A stretch of DNA of 64,000 nt from Physella acuta (Eukaryota; Mollusca; Gastropoda; Physidae): positions 488,001-552,000 of the forward strand of contig NW_026731657.1 of assembly GCF_028476545.1 (NCBI RefSeq), read 5' to 3'. Position 1 is the stretch's first letter, and every line of letters begins with the position of its first letter. Shown here piece after piece: positions 34,740 through 46,799 of the stretch. The translations under genes and the position numbers were made by a program. Under the pieces are notes generated by a model, which made no database searches, was not told the DNA's origin, and saw only the letters and a list, made by a program, of their open reading frames with translations.

Positions 34740-35410
34740 TTATTTGTTTAAGGATGGGTCTCTGCGTTGTTTATATTCATAAGTTAAAACTATTTTCTGC
34801 ATACCGGTATTCTCAGTAACCACAAAATACAACAATTATAAAATACTTTAGCCTATCTAAGTTTCACGACAAACTTAAAATAAGCTTAATAGGGGTTTTG
34901 GTGAATTAAAGCTTTGATGAATCATAACTTGAACATTGGCTGTCTAAAACTAATTTTGTATTTGAAAATTTGTATTACCGTAGTTCACTACATAAACAAC
35001 GCACATATTTAGAGAGGCTCAGAATAAAATATGTTGGTGTTAGTTGTTTTTTTTTTGTCCGCTTGTGTAATGTTGTTAGCGGTACTATAACAAGAGTCAT
35101 TTATTTCAAGGGTCAATATATGCATCTCACAACAGACCGTTACTCTTATGACCATAGTTAACTACTCCGTTCCCCACCCCACCCCCTCTCTCTCAACGCA
35201 GATCGCATTATATAAATAAATAAAATATACATCTTTCAGTTATACTTTACTTTGTTGAATCGTGTGTCTGTTCTTTTCAACTGGGTTAGAACACACACTG
35301 TATTTCTCATTGACTTGAATATATGTCAGAATGTAGAAGCCTCATATTCATCTTTTTATTCTGATAATATGTGTTACAAAAAAACTGGTTATTAAAAATA
35401 ATGTATAACA
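34740..35410. other. no gene seen
   Basis: AT-rich; the only long frames are isolated and unlike known proteins. GTTGAATCGTGTGTCTGTTC near 35252 weakly resembles 21678-21700. Confidence 0.4.
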
Positions 35411-35412
35411 CA

Positions 35413-36133
35413 TTTTTACTTTCTCGTATACACGAAATATAGAGAAAGTATTGTAATCGTGCACACAAATAACATGAAATTTTGACAGTTTTCACCGTTT
35501 TACTCCTCAGTCCTTCATCACATCCGGAGTATAGAGGACTTATTTTAATCAGGCAAAAATTATAAATACAAATATAAAACATTTTGGCGTTTTATGCGTT
35601 ATCGAGTCGTAAAAACTAGACTTTGCAATTATGTCTGTTGTCTGTGTGAATGTGTGTCTGTGTGTAAACATGATAACTTGAGTACCGTTACAGCTAGGTT
35701 GATACAATTTAATATATAAGTATTTTATCAAAATCGTACATCCTGGTCAACTTTTGAGTGATTTCCGATAACCGGAAGTGGTACTTTTTCTACTTTGAAT
35801 TTTTAAAAAGCCTATAACTTGAGCACTATTTCAGATAGATAAATGAATTTCACATGTAAGTAAAATATCTAATTCTCTACCTTCTGTCAAATTTTGAGTA
35901 ATTTCCGTTGATTGAAAGTACTAATTTACGCTATTTCCGATTTCTCAAAAAACGAATGTAAATTAAAACTAATAATATTCCGCACTATTATGCACGTTTT
36001 ATTTTGCGTTTACAGGTGTGCAATTCATTTTTAAAATGGATTAAAATTCATGTCTATATCCCGATTTCCCATCCCCATTTTTTATGAATGAATATTCGAG
36101 AAATTTTAAGGGAGATCGCTCCCGGTTTATTAA
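35413..36133 (+). mobile_element. 0.7-kb TCGTATATACGA repeat, full copy
   Basis: Second end-to-end copy, from TTTTTACTTTCTCG to GGGAGATCGCTCCCGG plus TTTATT, co-linear with 24086-24762. It carries an extra internal stretch around 35505-35585. Confidence 0.75.
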
Positions 36134-36314
36134 TTAAAAGCTTTTATGTAAAAATGCACTAAAAAGGAGAAAATAAAAGATATTCTTTAAACATCACGTA
36201 CAGGCGAGCTAAGTATAAATGTGTGTTACTTTTTGTCTTTTTGTTCAGTCTAATAACTTGGTTATTACAATGCATGCCAGGAACCCATCGAGTTTAGGAA
36301 ATCCAAACACAGTA

Positions 36315-37277
36315 GGTCAATCCGGAGTAATTCCACACACGGGGTAATTCCACGCACTATATACTGAATACACTCTAATTTAAAAGGGAGTCAATTTTAC
36401 TTAAAAATTACTATTTCTTGTTTCTAAGAGGTCATTTCTTGTACTTGCTGTTATTGTTAGTGAAGCGTTCATCTACAATCTGCATCTATCTTCAAACATC
36501 CTTACGTAAGTACAACCCCTGCACTTTTTAAAAATAGTTTATTTTTTCTTATTTTTAATTGTTGTTAATTATTTATGGATTTTATGAAATCTTTATCGTT
36601 TTTGTTAATGGTAGCAATTAATGATGCTAGATTTAGCAGTTAATTAAAAAAAAAGGAAAGCATATTTTTGCTTTTCAATTCCACACTCATTGTGTGGGGC
36701 TATTCCATACCCTATAGCTTTTTTTTATTATTTTTACTGTACCTATATTATTTATTATAATGTATGCAATATTTATAGCTAAACAGCCCTAATACACACA
36801 TTAGTATTTAGACTTTCTAACATTTTGTTCTTATTTCAGAATGGTCAGCAATTACAAACGAATAATGTCAGCCTATGACAAGACGGCAAAGAAAGCTGCG
36901 GTTGAAAATCCTCTTAATGAGAGCAGAATTCAGGTGGAAGAAATCCACGCTTTCTCCTTATCCAATGATGAAGAGTGGTTGCCTCCATGCAAAATTGTTT
37001 CCAAGGGGAAAATGATTATTACATATTTTAAAATATATGAATTTTTATTTTTTTCATAATGTGTGTGGAATTTCCCCACTTGCCATGTTTTTGTAATAAA
37101 AGTGAAATATTTAAAAATTGTATTTTGTTTTATTAATTATCTCTATATTTGTTAGCCATCATATAAGTAATGCATGTCTAGTTATACCCTAAATATTATA
37201 TTGTGGTGGTGTTAGTTTTAGATTTTTTACAATTTTTTTAGAAAAGTAGTGTATTTAATTACCCCGGGTTACCGACC
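36315..37277 (+). mobile_element. pogo-like DNA transposon, internally deleted
   Basis: Terminal inverted repeats GGTCAATCCGGAGTAATTCC and AATTACCCCGGGTTACCGAC-C flanked by TA on both sides (36313-36314, 37278-37279). An inner copy of the GGGGTAATTCCAC motif follows the left end. The empty site is seen in the related repeats at 20.57 and 59.5 kb. A donor-like GTAAGT (36505) and an acceptor TTATTTCAG (36840) bracket a leader intron before a short ORF. TA target and MVSNYKR start suggest Tc1/mariner, pogo/Tigger branch. Confidence 0.75.
36841..37059 (+). CDS. pogo-like transposase N-terminal exon, remnant
   Basis: 72 codons starting MVSNYKRIMSAYDKTAKKAA right after a splice acceptor; the start resembles the N-terminus of pogo/Tigger transposases before the psq-type helix-turn-helix. 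It continues VEEIHAFSLSNDEEWLPPCK and ends in low-complexity residues. The DDE catalytic domain is absent. The copy at 46091-45930 keeps the same two blocks. Confidence 0.5.
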   Translation: MVSNYKRIMSAYDKTAKKAAVENPLNESRIQVEEIHAFSLSNDEEWLPPCKIVSKGKMIITYFKIYEFLFFS

Positions 37278-38562
37278 TATCATCATTTTCCCTTCTGCAG
37301 GCAATGATATGTTCTATTTATTAGTGATAATAAACCGTTATTATACAATTTGGTGCTCATAGGTAAATATTTTATTTCGATTTGGTTTTTTAAACGGGCG
37401 TTTTAAAATTAGTTCCCATATTTTTTCCCCAAAAAGATAACGGGAGACAACACACAAGCACACAAAATTGATTAATAGCCAAAAAAAAAACAAAAAACAA
37501 AAAAACTTAAAAAAATAAAATAAGTTTTCAAAGCAGTAATTTATATTATTATTATATACCTAACTATAGTTAGTAGATCTTTAATGTTGAATTAACGATG
37601 TTTATATAATTAGAAAACAAAAGCCATGAGTTTAAAAAAATAATGATTCTAAAAACATTCAAATCATTTAGGTTAATTAATGCTACTTTTACAACTTTGG
37701 CTATATTATTTTATATTTTAATTAAATGACCAGCAGATCTGTATCTGATGTGCATAAAGCTGCTTTAAAATATTATGAGCAAAAATATTAATCTGAGGCT
37801 GTTAATTTCTGACATAATCAAGTGCATGAGAAATAGAATGTGTCTTCTAACTCAGTTGAAAAGAACAGATATAAGATTTAACTAAGGTAATGCTAACCAA
37901 AATATCGATTTTATTACTTAAGTCAAGCTACTTGTATAGAGGGGGGGGGGGTGTTATTATCTATGGTCACTGCCTGTTGTGTGATACAAATATTTACCCG
38001 TCCTTAAACTCGACAATACGATTAAAATGACTCAGCTGTTTTACTCGACTACACAATGTTTCAATTTCATGCCACATCGAATCATCGTATACACATGCAC
38101 GATATTAACAGTTTAACATATAACACGTCCAACACACGATATACTCAACTAATTACATGTCCAAATCCGGATTTTCAAACTTACACTATACAAAACTTAC
38201 GGTTTAACAAACTCAAAATATGTCCAACTCATGATATACCCACCAATGGTAGCCACTAGGACTGAAGCCCATATAATCCCTTCCAGCTCCCACAATGCTC
38301 TCCTTGTTTATGTTATATGTTTTATATGTTTTCTAAGCTTTAAAATCATAATGCTTTATCGATCACTTAGATTCACATTACTGATACACTTGTAATACCA
38401 AACGATACATTCCGTTGATTTATTTTGGCTAATTTGTCGAAAGCCATATAGCTAACGTTATAATAATTTATGTAGTCTGGTGTTTCTGACGTCAAAACAA
38501 ACCCAGTTTCCCAAATATAAAAAAACATTACTTGAAGCTTAGTTGATTATTATAGTCGGGAG

Positions 38563-38712
38563 TGTGTGAGGGTGGGGGTAAATGGAGATCTACGCCCAGT
38601 AGTGAGGGTGGGGGTAAATGGAGGTCCACTGTCAGTAGTGAGGGTGGGGAAAAGCAGTACCACCAATTGTGAGGGTGGGGAAAAGCAGTACCACCAATTG
38701 TGAGAGTGGGGG
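38563..38712. repeat. G-rich tandem repeat, 31-37 bp units
   Basis: Five units each opening GTGAGRGTGGGG; two end AAATGGAGRTC and two AAAAGCAGTACCACCAATT. Runs of G on one strand could form quadruplexes. Confidence 0.85.
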
Positions 38713-39121
38713 TGATGAAGATGGTGAGAAGATCCAACACACAGTCCAAGTCAAAATATAATCTTCTTTATTAACATTTACTCAATCAACTTCCTACCTA
38801 TCCAACTAACCTATATTATACACTGTCTACTTACACTAGCTAACTACAACTCCTATCTAACAGCACACTCTAACTGTACTCTCCCATAACCATCCTAACA
38901 CTATCTACATCTAACTCTCTACCTAACTCTACATTTCTATGAATGTTCTCCTACCCTTCATACATCTAACAATATATGTCTGCCGCTGATCTAACTGCTG
39001 ACCCACGCTTCAGCGGACAGCTGACCGTCCCACGTGACCGGTCAGCTCATGTATTTGCATTGCCTCTATAATCAACTAGCTATTGCCTGTTTCAACCATT
39101 TACCCTAAACGCGTCATCACA
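38713..39121 (-). mobile_element. LTR-like fossil, minus orientation
   Basis: 409 bp with TGATGAAG...GTCATCACA termini. On the minus strand, TATAATA precedes AATAAA near 38770, and the GACGGTCAGCTG...CTGAAGCG block also occurs at 58560-58580. No clean target duplication. Family uncertain; treated as an old LTR remnant. Confidence 0.4.
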
Positions 39122-39754
39122 TAGTGTTTTTTGCTGTTTCCAAGTGTTTTGGTAACGATATGTAAAGGAACAAACACATATAGACACACTACCCCAGATA
39201 AGTCAATTTAATATACCAGTGAAATCATGTTTACATGACGTTTGAATTAGAGGTACATCAGATGTACCCCCATATATTGACACACCTCATTCTATGCTGC
39301 TATGAAGTGTTCAGCAACACCATGATTTTAACGTAGTATCAACATCAAACTTGTTAAACCGCTTTATGTTTTCCTAAACTTTGACAAGTCAGCAATAGGT
39401 TATTTCAGTTTATTTAGTGTAATGAATCTAAATTAAATAATCATATATGATCGAATGCTAAGAGATCGTAACTAATTACGTATATAACAACTTGTAATAC
39501 AATACAACAACAATAAATAACACATTGCTATCATTGCACCGTCAACAATCAAACTTAAATTAATCGATACTCTGTACAGGTAGGTTTTTTTAGTTTAAAC
39601 TGTATAATTATCGTGATATTACTGATTAGGTGATTGTTTATGTTCCTATCTGTGATATTACATCATGAATTAACTTGTGTGGGAATGATTATATTTTGGC
39701 AATCTAGAATTTTGATATAATTGTATAGTCGGTGTTTAAACGTTAAGTATGTCC

Positions 39755-40640
39755 TTAACCCTTTCAGGACCACAAGGATTACAGGCATAATTTCAAATAT
39801 CTGTGCACACATTTAGTAGTAAAATGACACGTATATTTCAAAAATGTTAACGGTTTTCCGATATCTTAAATAGTTTTTGAGATACAGCATGGGACATATG
39901 TGTCCCTACGGTCCTCAAAGGAAAATTATCGAAAATAGGTTATGTTGTGTGTTTTGTTTATTCTAAAAGTGATCTAACTTGTGTTAGTTGTTCTGGTACA
40001 TTAGAAATTGAAAATATCAGTATTGAGAACATATTTATGTCCTTTATGAGTGTATAGTCATCTATGAATGGAGCTTATGGAAGCACTTACGTGATGTTAT
40101 ATAACATACACGAACATGGTAGATATAATACATATTGTCTGCTCTGTTCTCAATCTTTTCTGTTGCACATTGTGCATAACTCTTGCGTTTTTCTTCCATT
40201 GATTTATCAACTTCTGGTGGAGTTGAAGTGACATTCTTGCCTCTACGAACAGGTCTTGAGGTGATATCTCTTTGATGTAATCCCTAAATGTGAGTTCTTG
40301 CTATCATTTGCCTATATTCAAGCTTGGTTTTGCATTGTAGCCAGCGTTGAATTCTTGTCAAATATAGGTATAAATGGCTTTTTGACTCCAAATCATTATC
40401 TTGGCAACAAATTATCAATGTATGAAACATGGATTTAATTGCCTAAAATCATTAGAATGTTCATTTCAATCAACATCTATTGTCAATTTCTTATAACCAT
40501 AGTCAATAACTGTTATTGGAAACTGTGTTTTCAGAAGCCTCTAGTTGAAAATAATATCTTGCTCCATTCTCCATGTTCAATTATCACAAAAACGTTTTGT
40601 TGTTCATGTTTTGGGCAAGTCTAGTTCTATTGATGATAAT
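39755..40640. mobile_element. piggyBac-like end and body remnant
   Basis: A TTAA at 39755-39758 is followed by CCCTTTCAGGACC and, at 39888-39925, by GGGACATATGTGTCCC and GGTCCTCAAAGG, typical of piggyBac ends. The TTAA interrupts the long repeat unit whose module (GTATAGTCGGTGTTTAAACG) precedes it. Possible minus-strand coding scraps lie at 40120-40340. The other end is not found. Confidence 0.4.
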
Positions 40641-40731
40641 GATATGTGTCAGCTTCGGGTCTAGGACATTACCACCCCGTCCAAATTCCCTAATCCCCCC
40701 CCCCCCCCACCGATGCTGTGAAGACCCCTGA

Positions 40732-40856
40732 TCTTAACCCCAAACTCCAAGCCTATAGCTAACCCTAACAAAACCCATAACTCCAACTCTAAATCTACAT
40801 TTAACCCTAAAACTAGCCCTAACCCTAACCTTACCCTAGTCCTAACTTATCCATAA
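40732..40856. repeat. degenerate telomere-like repeats
   Basis: Roughly twenty CTAACC/TAACCC-like hexamers, including two perfect CCCTAACCCTAACC steps at about 40816-40832. This is the strand complement of TTAGGG, the common animal telomere repeat, in the middle of repetitive DNA. Confidence 0.6.
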
Positions 40857-42784
40857 CTGGACGAGGGGTAATTGCTCGGAGGTGGTAATATCGGGTTGGG
40901 GGATGTCGGAGGGGTAATTGTAACTATTAACGCTCCCTCTGAGGGGAAAACTCAAGTGTACATCGTACATTTTTTGAGCGCGGTGTTCTAAAAATATCAT
41001 ACAAGGTAACATGTATTTTACGAAATGACAGCACGGCATGTTCACAAATACTGCGCGGACTATGCAGATTTGAGGGAATATTAGTCACTATATCATGTTA
41101 CATTGACGATGTATGCAATGTATGCAAAACAGAATGACTAGAATAAGGTGTAGGCCTTATCGTAGTAGTGACAATCTGCTCTGGGACTTGAACAAGTCGT
41201 TCGATTATAGCTTTTACACTTACTTTGTCGGCATATTTCTACAGAAAATTCACATCTTTTTCATAAAGAAGCAACTTGTTTTCATCGTCTTTATTGTAAA
41301 TAAACAGTATTTGCACAGCATTTTGTTCAGTTATGGTAAATAAAAGCTTTGCAACTATTTGTATTCTAATGCCAAAACTCATGCTTAGCAACATTGTAAA
41401 AAAAGTTAGCTCCCTTCCGGGAGTCTGGATATGAAACCCATTGTATTACAAGAAGATAATAAGGAATGAAAATTTCCCATAAGACAGCTTGCTTATAGTT
41501 ATACAAATAATAATAATAAAAGGGCAATGTCTGCAAACAATTATACATTAATTTTTTATTTAGAATTTTCAACTTTGTATTATATCTCGTTCAAAACGAA
41601 CAATTATTAAAATATCTTATGCTTCAACTTTAGCATTTTGTAACTATTACTTAAATGTTCTACAATGTTAAAAATAAAACTACTATATCTATCATAGCTG
41701 TAAAACATGATAAGGGAAGAATCAAGAATATGGGTTTTTGTCAATTCTAGCCATACTAGCATATAAATGTAGACCAAGCTTATAGAAATATGGCTGATAA
41801 CTAACCATACACCACAAATACAGCAAACTATAATCACTGCCTGTTTCCTTGTAATGTGTTGTTATTGGCTGTGCAAGTGTATAAACATATTTGTAATTGT
41901 TTATATATTAAAAAAGAAAAAGACTGTAGCTGATCAGATGCATTCCAGATATTTGAGGAAAAGATGTTTTCTATATGGATAGGCAGCTATAGCAAATTAG
42001 GTATGGGGAAATGTTGAGTTAAGATAAACTATTTAATAATTGTAATGACAGAGATACCATCACAGCAACAAATGTAATTGGGTTTGTATGACTAATTAAT
42101 GAATATCCTATAAATAAATATAAAATGCTGAGGTGGTCGTCTATAAACGACTTTGAGGTGGTGGTGGAGATTTGGACCTTTGTGCCAAAGGGGAGGGGGT
42201 TCAGAAAGTAAGATGACACTTTTCCATGTTCAACAAACACTCATGTTAAGAAACTGAATTTAAGCCTTTATTTGCATTATTAAAATTTGTTTTATAAATT
42301 ATTATAAATAATTCATCAATAGGCCTACATTGAATGCTGGATAAGCCCATAGGTCTAAATATGTTATGAAAATCGCTGCTTTAAAAACAAACTGGGGGGG
42401 GGTAATGTTGGCTTAGGTTTACTTTTTTGGGGAAGGAGGAGGTCTGGCATAGTTGTGACATCGTTAACAGATGACGCGATAGTCAGAGGTCGATCTAGAT
42501 TGATAAGGCCTATATGAAAATGTTGATGTTAATTACGCTTTACTTATTATTACAATGAGATATAGCCTAGTAGTTTATTTATATTAAATAATATAACATC
42601 CCCTTGCACCACAACACCCTGACTATACTAATCCAAATTAAAATTAAAATGTTTGGTAAATTACTATTAAATTATTAGTAATTTTGTGATTAAAATTCTA
42701 GCCTTAGTAAACACCGGAAGTGATTTTTACTTATTTCACAAATGTTATAAAATATTCAATTTTGGTTCAAAATATGCTTTCTGG

Positions 42785-43010
42785 CAACACAGCTCGAGGA
42801 ATTTATTTTCTACTTTTTAGTCCACAAGAAAAACGTGGTTTTTTAAAAAAAAAAAATTTAAGTATTTTATTTTCTCCTTTTTAGTCCGTTGCTACACATG
42901 AAAAACATGGTTTTAAAAAAGTTTTTATATAGTTTCTTTTCTACTTTATCTAATGACTTGATTAAATATGACTTGACTAAGTGTTTTTAAATACATACAA
43001 ATTTAGAGGA
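42785..43010. repeat. direct copy of the palindrome arm
   Basis: ACAGCTCGAGGAA..., TTTTTAGTCCACAAGAAAAA and TAGTCCGTTGCTACACATGA repeat 43655-43870 in the same orientation with scattered changes. Confidence 0.8.
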
Positions 43011-43170
43011 TTTTTTAGGTACCCATCAGAGTTGGGTGGACTCAGGGACGGTCTACTGACTTAAACCCGGATTCGAACTTGAGACTAACGGGTTAGCAGT
43101 CCAACCCGGATTCGAACTCGAGACTAACGGGTTAGCAGTCCAACTCTCTACCGCTAGACCACTCCGCCAC
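43011..43170 (-). mobile_element. tRNA-derived SINE, minus strand
   Basis: On the minus strand starts GTGGCGGAGTGGTCTAGCGG with a B-box GAGTTCGAATCCGGG; a 41-bp piece containing the B box is duplicated in tandem. It then runs into CCAACTCTGATGGGTACC, the motif found at 13299, 15240 and 45400. It is not a tRNA gene: the cloverleaf is incomplete and the sequence continues as SINE body. Confidence 0.7.
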
Positions 43171-43445
43171 TGATAAAACCTCTTAATTTTGTTTTGATAA
43201 ATCTGGATTGATAATGTTTGCTTTAGAAATCATGTCCTCAATTTTAGGGTCCTTGGGGCGTAATTTAATTAAGCTAATTTAGGTCTCTAATTGCTAGTTT
43301 TTATGCTTGCATCTGAAATTGTTAGGCGAAAATAGCCTGCATGCCGAATTTCAGATGTCTAGAGCAATCAGAAGTGGGCTAATTTTCGTTGTCAATTTTA
43401 ACAACAAACCCACAAACAAACAAATAAACGCGAAGCTGAGTTAAG

Positions 43446-43745
43446 AATAAAATACTTAAAAAAAAACTTTTTAAAAAACCACGTTTTTCTTGTGGACTAA
43501 AAAGTAGAAAATACATTTTTCTTTTGTGCTTCCTCGAGCTGTGCAGATTCTTGTGATGACTGACAAAAAACGTGGGTACGTTCACCATCAAATTTCCCGA
43601 CCCATCTGCCCGACCCACGTTTTTTTTCAGTCATCACAAGAATCTGCACAGCTCGAGGAAGCACAAAAGAAAAATGTATTTTCTACTTTTTAGTCCACAA
43701 GAAAAACGTGGTTTTTTAAAAAGTTTTTTTTTAAGTATTTTATTT
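43446..43745. repeat. large inverted repeat (palindrome)
   Basis: Arms of about 130 bp (43446-43576 and 43614-43745) are almost perfect reverse complements around a 37-bp spacer, meeting at CGTGGG/CCCACG. Frames of 60-79 codons on both strands mirror each other and are not genes. The right arm continues as the repeat also found at 42785. Confidence 0.9.
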
Positions 43746-45086
43746 TCTCCTTTTTAGTCCGTTGCTACACATGAAAAACGTGGTTTTTAAAAGTTTTTTA
43801 TATAGTTTATTTTCTACTTTATCTAATGACTTGATTAAGTATGACTTGACTAAGTGTTTATAAATACACGGACTAAAATCCAAATATACAGTCGTTCGTA
43901 ACAGAATAATAGGACCACATACTAGGGTAGGTGTTTTGAGGAATGTGGAGGGGGGAGGGGGAATGGTATTCGATAAATATTAGTTACAAGAAATGTGTTC
44001 ATTTAAATCAGCGGTCGCTCCAGTACCAACGCGATGTATAAGTCAAAATATACAGTACGATGTTTGTATAGGATTAAACATGTTACTTGATACAGTCAAT
44101 AATAAACGAGTTTTATTTACTTATTTATTTTATTTTAGACATTGTAATCACATACATTGTTTTCATCAACCTAAAAAAAATAAGTTTTCATGAAGGATAA
44201 AATCACATCAGGACATAATGTAGCAATATGAAATAGATGTAAAGATTGACCCCTTCCCCACCACCCATGGGTTAAACCGGGCGAGCAACATTTCAATGAC
44301 ATCGTGCAGAACGTGTTTTTACAAGCTGTGTGGGTTGGTCAACCTAATATTGGCAATGCAAAGTGACATTACTTTTAACTTGATTTTTTGCTTACAATTA
44401 TGTTATTAAGATGTATTATGTTCCCATATAATGTACTGTTTTCCCAATTGTTATACTAACATGTGTGTGTTCATTTCAAGAGATTATTTCCACTCATGCA
44501 ATTCGGCTAAATTGAAATGTTAAATGACTTTAAAACAATATTAACTTTAAATATGTAATAGCAAGCGTTTATACAAGGTCATTCCCACTTACAAAAAAAA
44601 AACAGTCAACATATAATTTAAAAAATGATTATAATAATAAAATTCAAGTTTACAAAATATATTAAGCTTTAATGACGTGATTAAAACTTTACAAAATGTG
44701 ATATTTATATTAATGTCCTTTTTTATGAAAGTTTAAAGAAAGTTTATAACATATATGTAAAAAATCGTCGATACAGGCTTCTTAAAAATAAGTATAATGT
44801 TTTTATCCAATTTTTACATATTAGTAATCATCACCGTGTGCAACCACCTTATTAATCATAATACGAGTTAATCGACGCACTTCACAATATTTAATCCCAG
44901 TTGAGATCTGGAAAACATGTTTTTCTGATTTCATATATGTCTTAAACAAGCTGACCTATTATATAGTGCCAATGTAGCAGGGTAAACATCAAGGTCACTA
45001 AAATTGTGGCACACGTATGCGTATGTCATCTAAAATTAATTTGAAGAGAACATTAATTATTTACCGCCATTTATGTTCAGTGCTTC

Positions 45087-45175
45087 TTCCAGACATTTTT
45101 CTCCGGGGGGGCACTTGAAATTTTCGGGGGGGGGGGGGGGCGGTAGACTTTCTTCGGGGGGGCGGACACTGTTAA
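45087..45175. mobile_element. fragment of G-rich hAT-like repeat
   Basis: Starts CAGTGCTTCTTCCAGACATT and has two G-runs around GGTAGACTTTCTTCGGGG. The same start is at 48708. No right end visible. Confidence 0.45.
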
Positions 45176-45179
45176 AAGT

Positions 45180-45680
45180 ATATATTTTCTATATTTTCGT
45201 GTGAGTTCAATATGGCAGACATTATATCGATGCAATCCTTAATTCAGTTATAATAACTGCCATTTAAAGCAGATACGATACTACAATCGTCGAAGAAGTC
45301 CAACGATTTAACTTCTCGGCATTTCGATCAAAATGATCTATCAGATAAGGGTTTTGTACGGGGATCTTAGCTGTGGCCGCAGTTTTTCCTAACATAAGTC
45401 AGGTAACCATCTGAGCTGAGTGAACTTAAGGACGTCTTACAGACTTGACTCCCGAGATCCGAACTTAAGTCTCTCTGATGGGAAATCATGAGATATAAAG
45501 GTTCAAATATATCTAATATACATGACATAGTTTTACTGACTGAAATGTTAGATGTAACGAAAGCAATCAATTGGTTTCTTCTATCTTTCTTCCTATAATA
45601 TCCAATTCTTCGTACACATATATCAAGACTCCAACCAAGACTTATCATACTTTCTGTATACTTTTTGTAGTTCTACAAGT
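45180..45680. repeat. long repeat unit, distal modules, partial copy
   Basis: Contains the tRNA-like GAAGAAGTCCAACGATTTAA, the CAGGTAACCATCTGAGCTGA motif and a following stretch co-linear with 15240-15480. Interrupted at 45692 by a pogo element. Confidence 0.6.
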
Positions 45681-45691
45681 GTTAATATGTA

Positions 45692-46728
45692 GGGTAACCC
45701 GGGGTAATTCCATACACTACTTTTCTAAAAAAATTGTAAAAAATCTAAAATCAACACTACCACAATATAATATTGAGGGTAAAACTAGACATGCATTACT
45801 TATATGATGGCAAACAAATATAAAGATAATTCACAAAATAAAATACAATTTTTTAAATATTTCACTTTTATTGCAAAAACATGGCAAGTGGGGAAATTCC
45901 ACACACATTATGAAAATTTTAAAATTCATGTATTTAAAAATGTGTAAAAAACATGTTTCCCCTTGGAAACAATTTTGCATGGGGGCAACCAGTCTTCATC
46001 ACTGGGTGAGGAGAAAGTCTCAATTTCTTCCTCCTGAATTCTACTCTCATCTGTCATAGGCCGAAGTTATTCGTTTATAATTGTGGACCATTCTGAAATA
46101 AATACAAAATTAAATGTTAGAAAGTCTAATTACTAATGTGTGTATGGGGGTGTTTAGCTCTAAATATTGCATACATTATAATAAATAATATAGGTACAGT
46201 AAAAATAATAATAAAGAAAGAAATAAAAGAAGTATGTGGCAATTTTACTTAACTTTGATAGCAGAGTTTTTAAAAAATAAATAGTACTAGATCTAGTACT
46301 ATTCAAGTTTTTTTTAAGATTAAATCATGAGTTGTGAATTACAGAATTAGCCACAACCATTTGAAATGGTTTAAAATAAAAGCTAAACCCTCTAAAGAGT
46401 ATAAAAAGCAACATGGGACATTCCAAACTATAGTGTATGGAATTGCCCCACACCATGTGTGTGGAATTGCCCCACAGCTACTATTGAAAAAAATATGCTT
46501 TCCTGTTCTAAATTAAAGGCTTAATCTAGCATCATTAACTGTTACCATTAACAAAAATGATTAAGCTTTCATATAATCAATAAATAATTGACAACAATTA
46601 AAAATAAGACAAAAAAAAAATATTTTTAAAAAGTGCAAGGGTTGTACTTACCTAATAAAAAAAAAATAGAGAGTACCCGTATATAGTGTGTGAAATTACC
46701 CCGTGTGTGGAATTACCCCACCTTACCC
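45692..46728 (-). mobile_element. pogo-like DNA transposon, internally deleted
   Basis: Ends GGGTAACCCGGGGTAATTCC and GGAATTACCCCACCTTACCC with TA on both sides (45690-45691, 46729-46730). Same family as 36315-37277 but reversed. It retains the leader donor (GTAAGTACAACCC, minus strand near 46650), the acceptor before the ATG at 46091, and coding scraps MVHNYKRITSAYD and DEDWLPPCKIVSKGK. The interior of the transposase is gone. Confidence 0.8.
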
Positions 46729-46799
46729 TACTACTAATATGTATTAAGTATTAATTACAGTACGTTACATTTTAAAAGTTCAGATGTAATGGAATGCAT

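Noticed and set aside
40120-40340. Minus-strand scraps as a piggyBac transposase
   Set aside because: The ends are piggyBac-like but no catalytic block or C-terminal cysteine motif could be read, so only a low-confidence element was kept.
43095-43170. Possible tRNA gene on the minus strand
   Set aside because: A and B boxes are present but no complete acceptor stem or cloverleaf; the sequence continues into a SINE body with a duplicated B-box piece.
43379-43757. Two similar frames MGRADGSGNL... and MGTFTIKFPD...
   Set aside because: They are mirror readings of the two arms of one palindrome.
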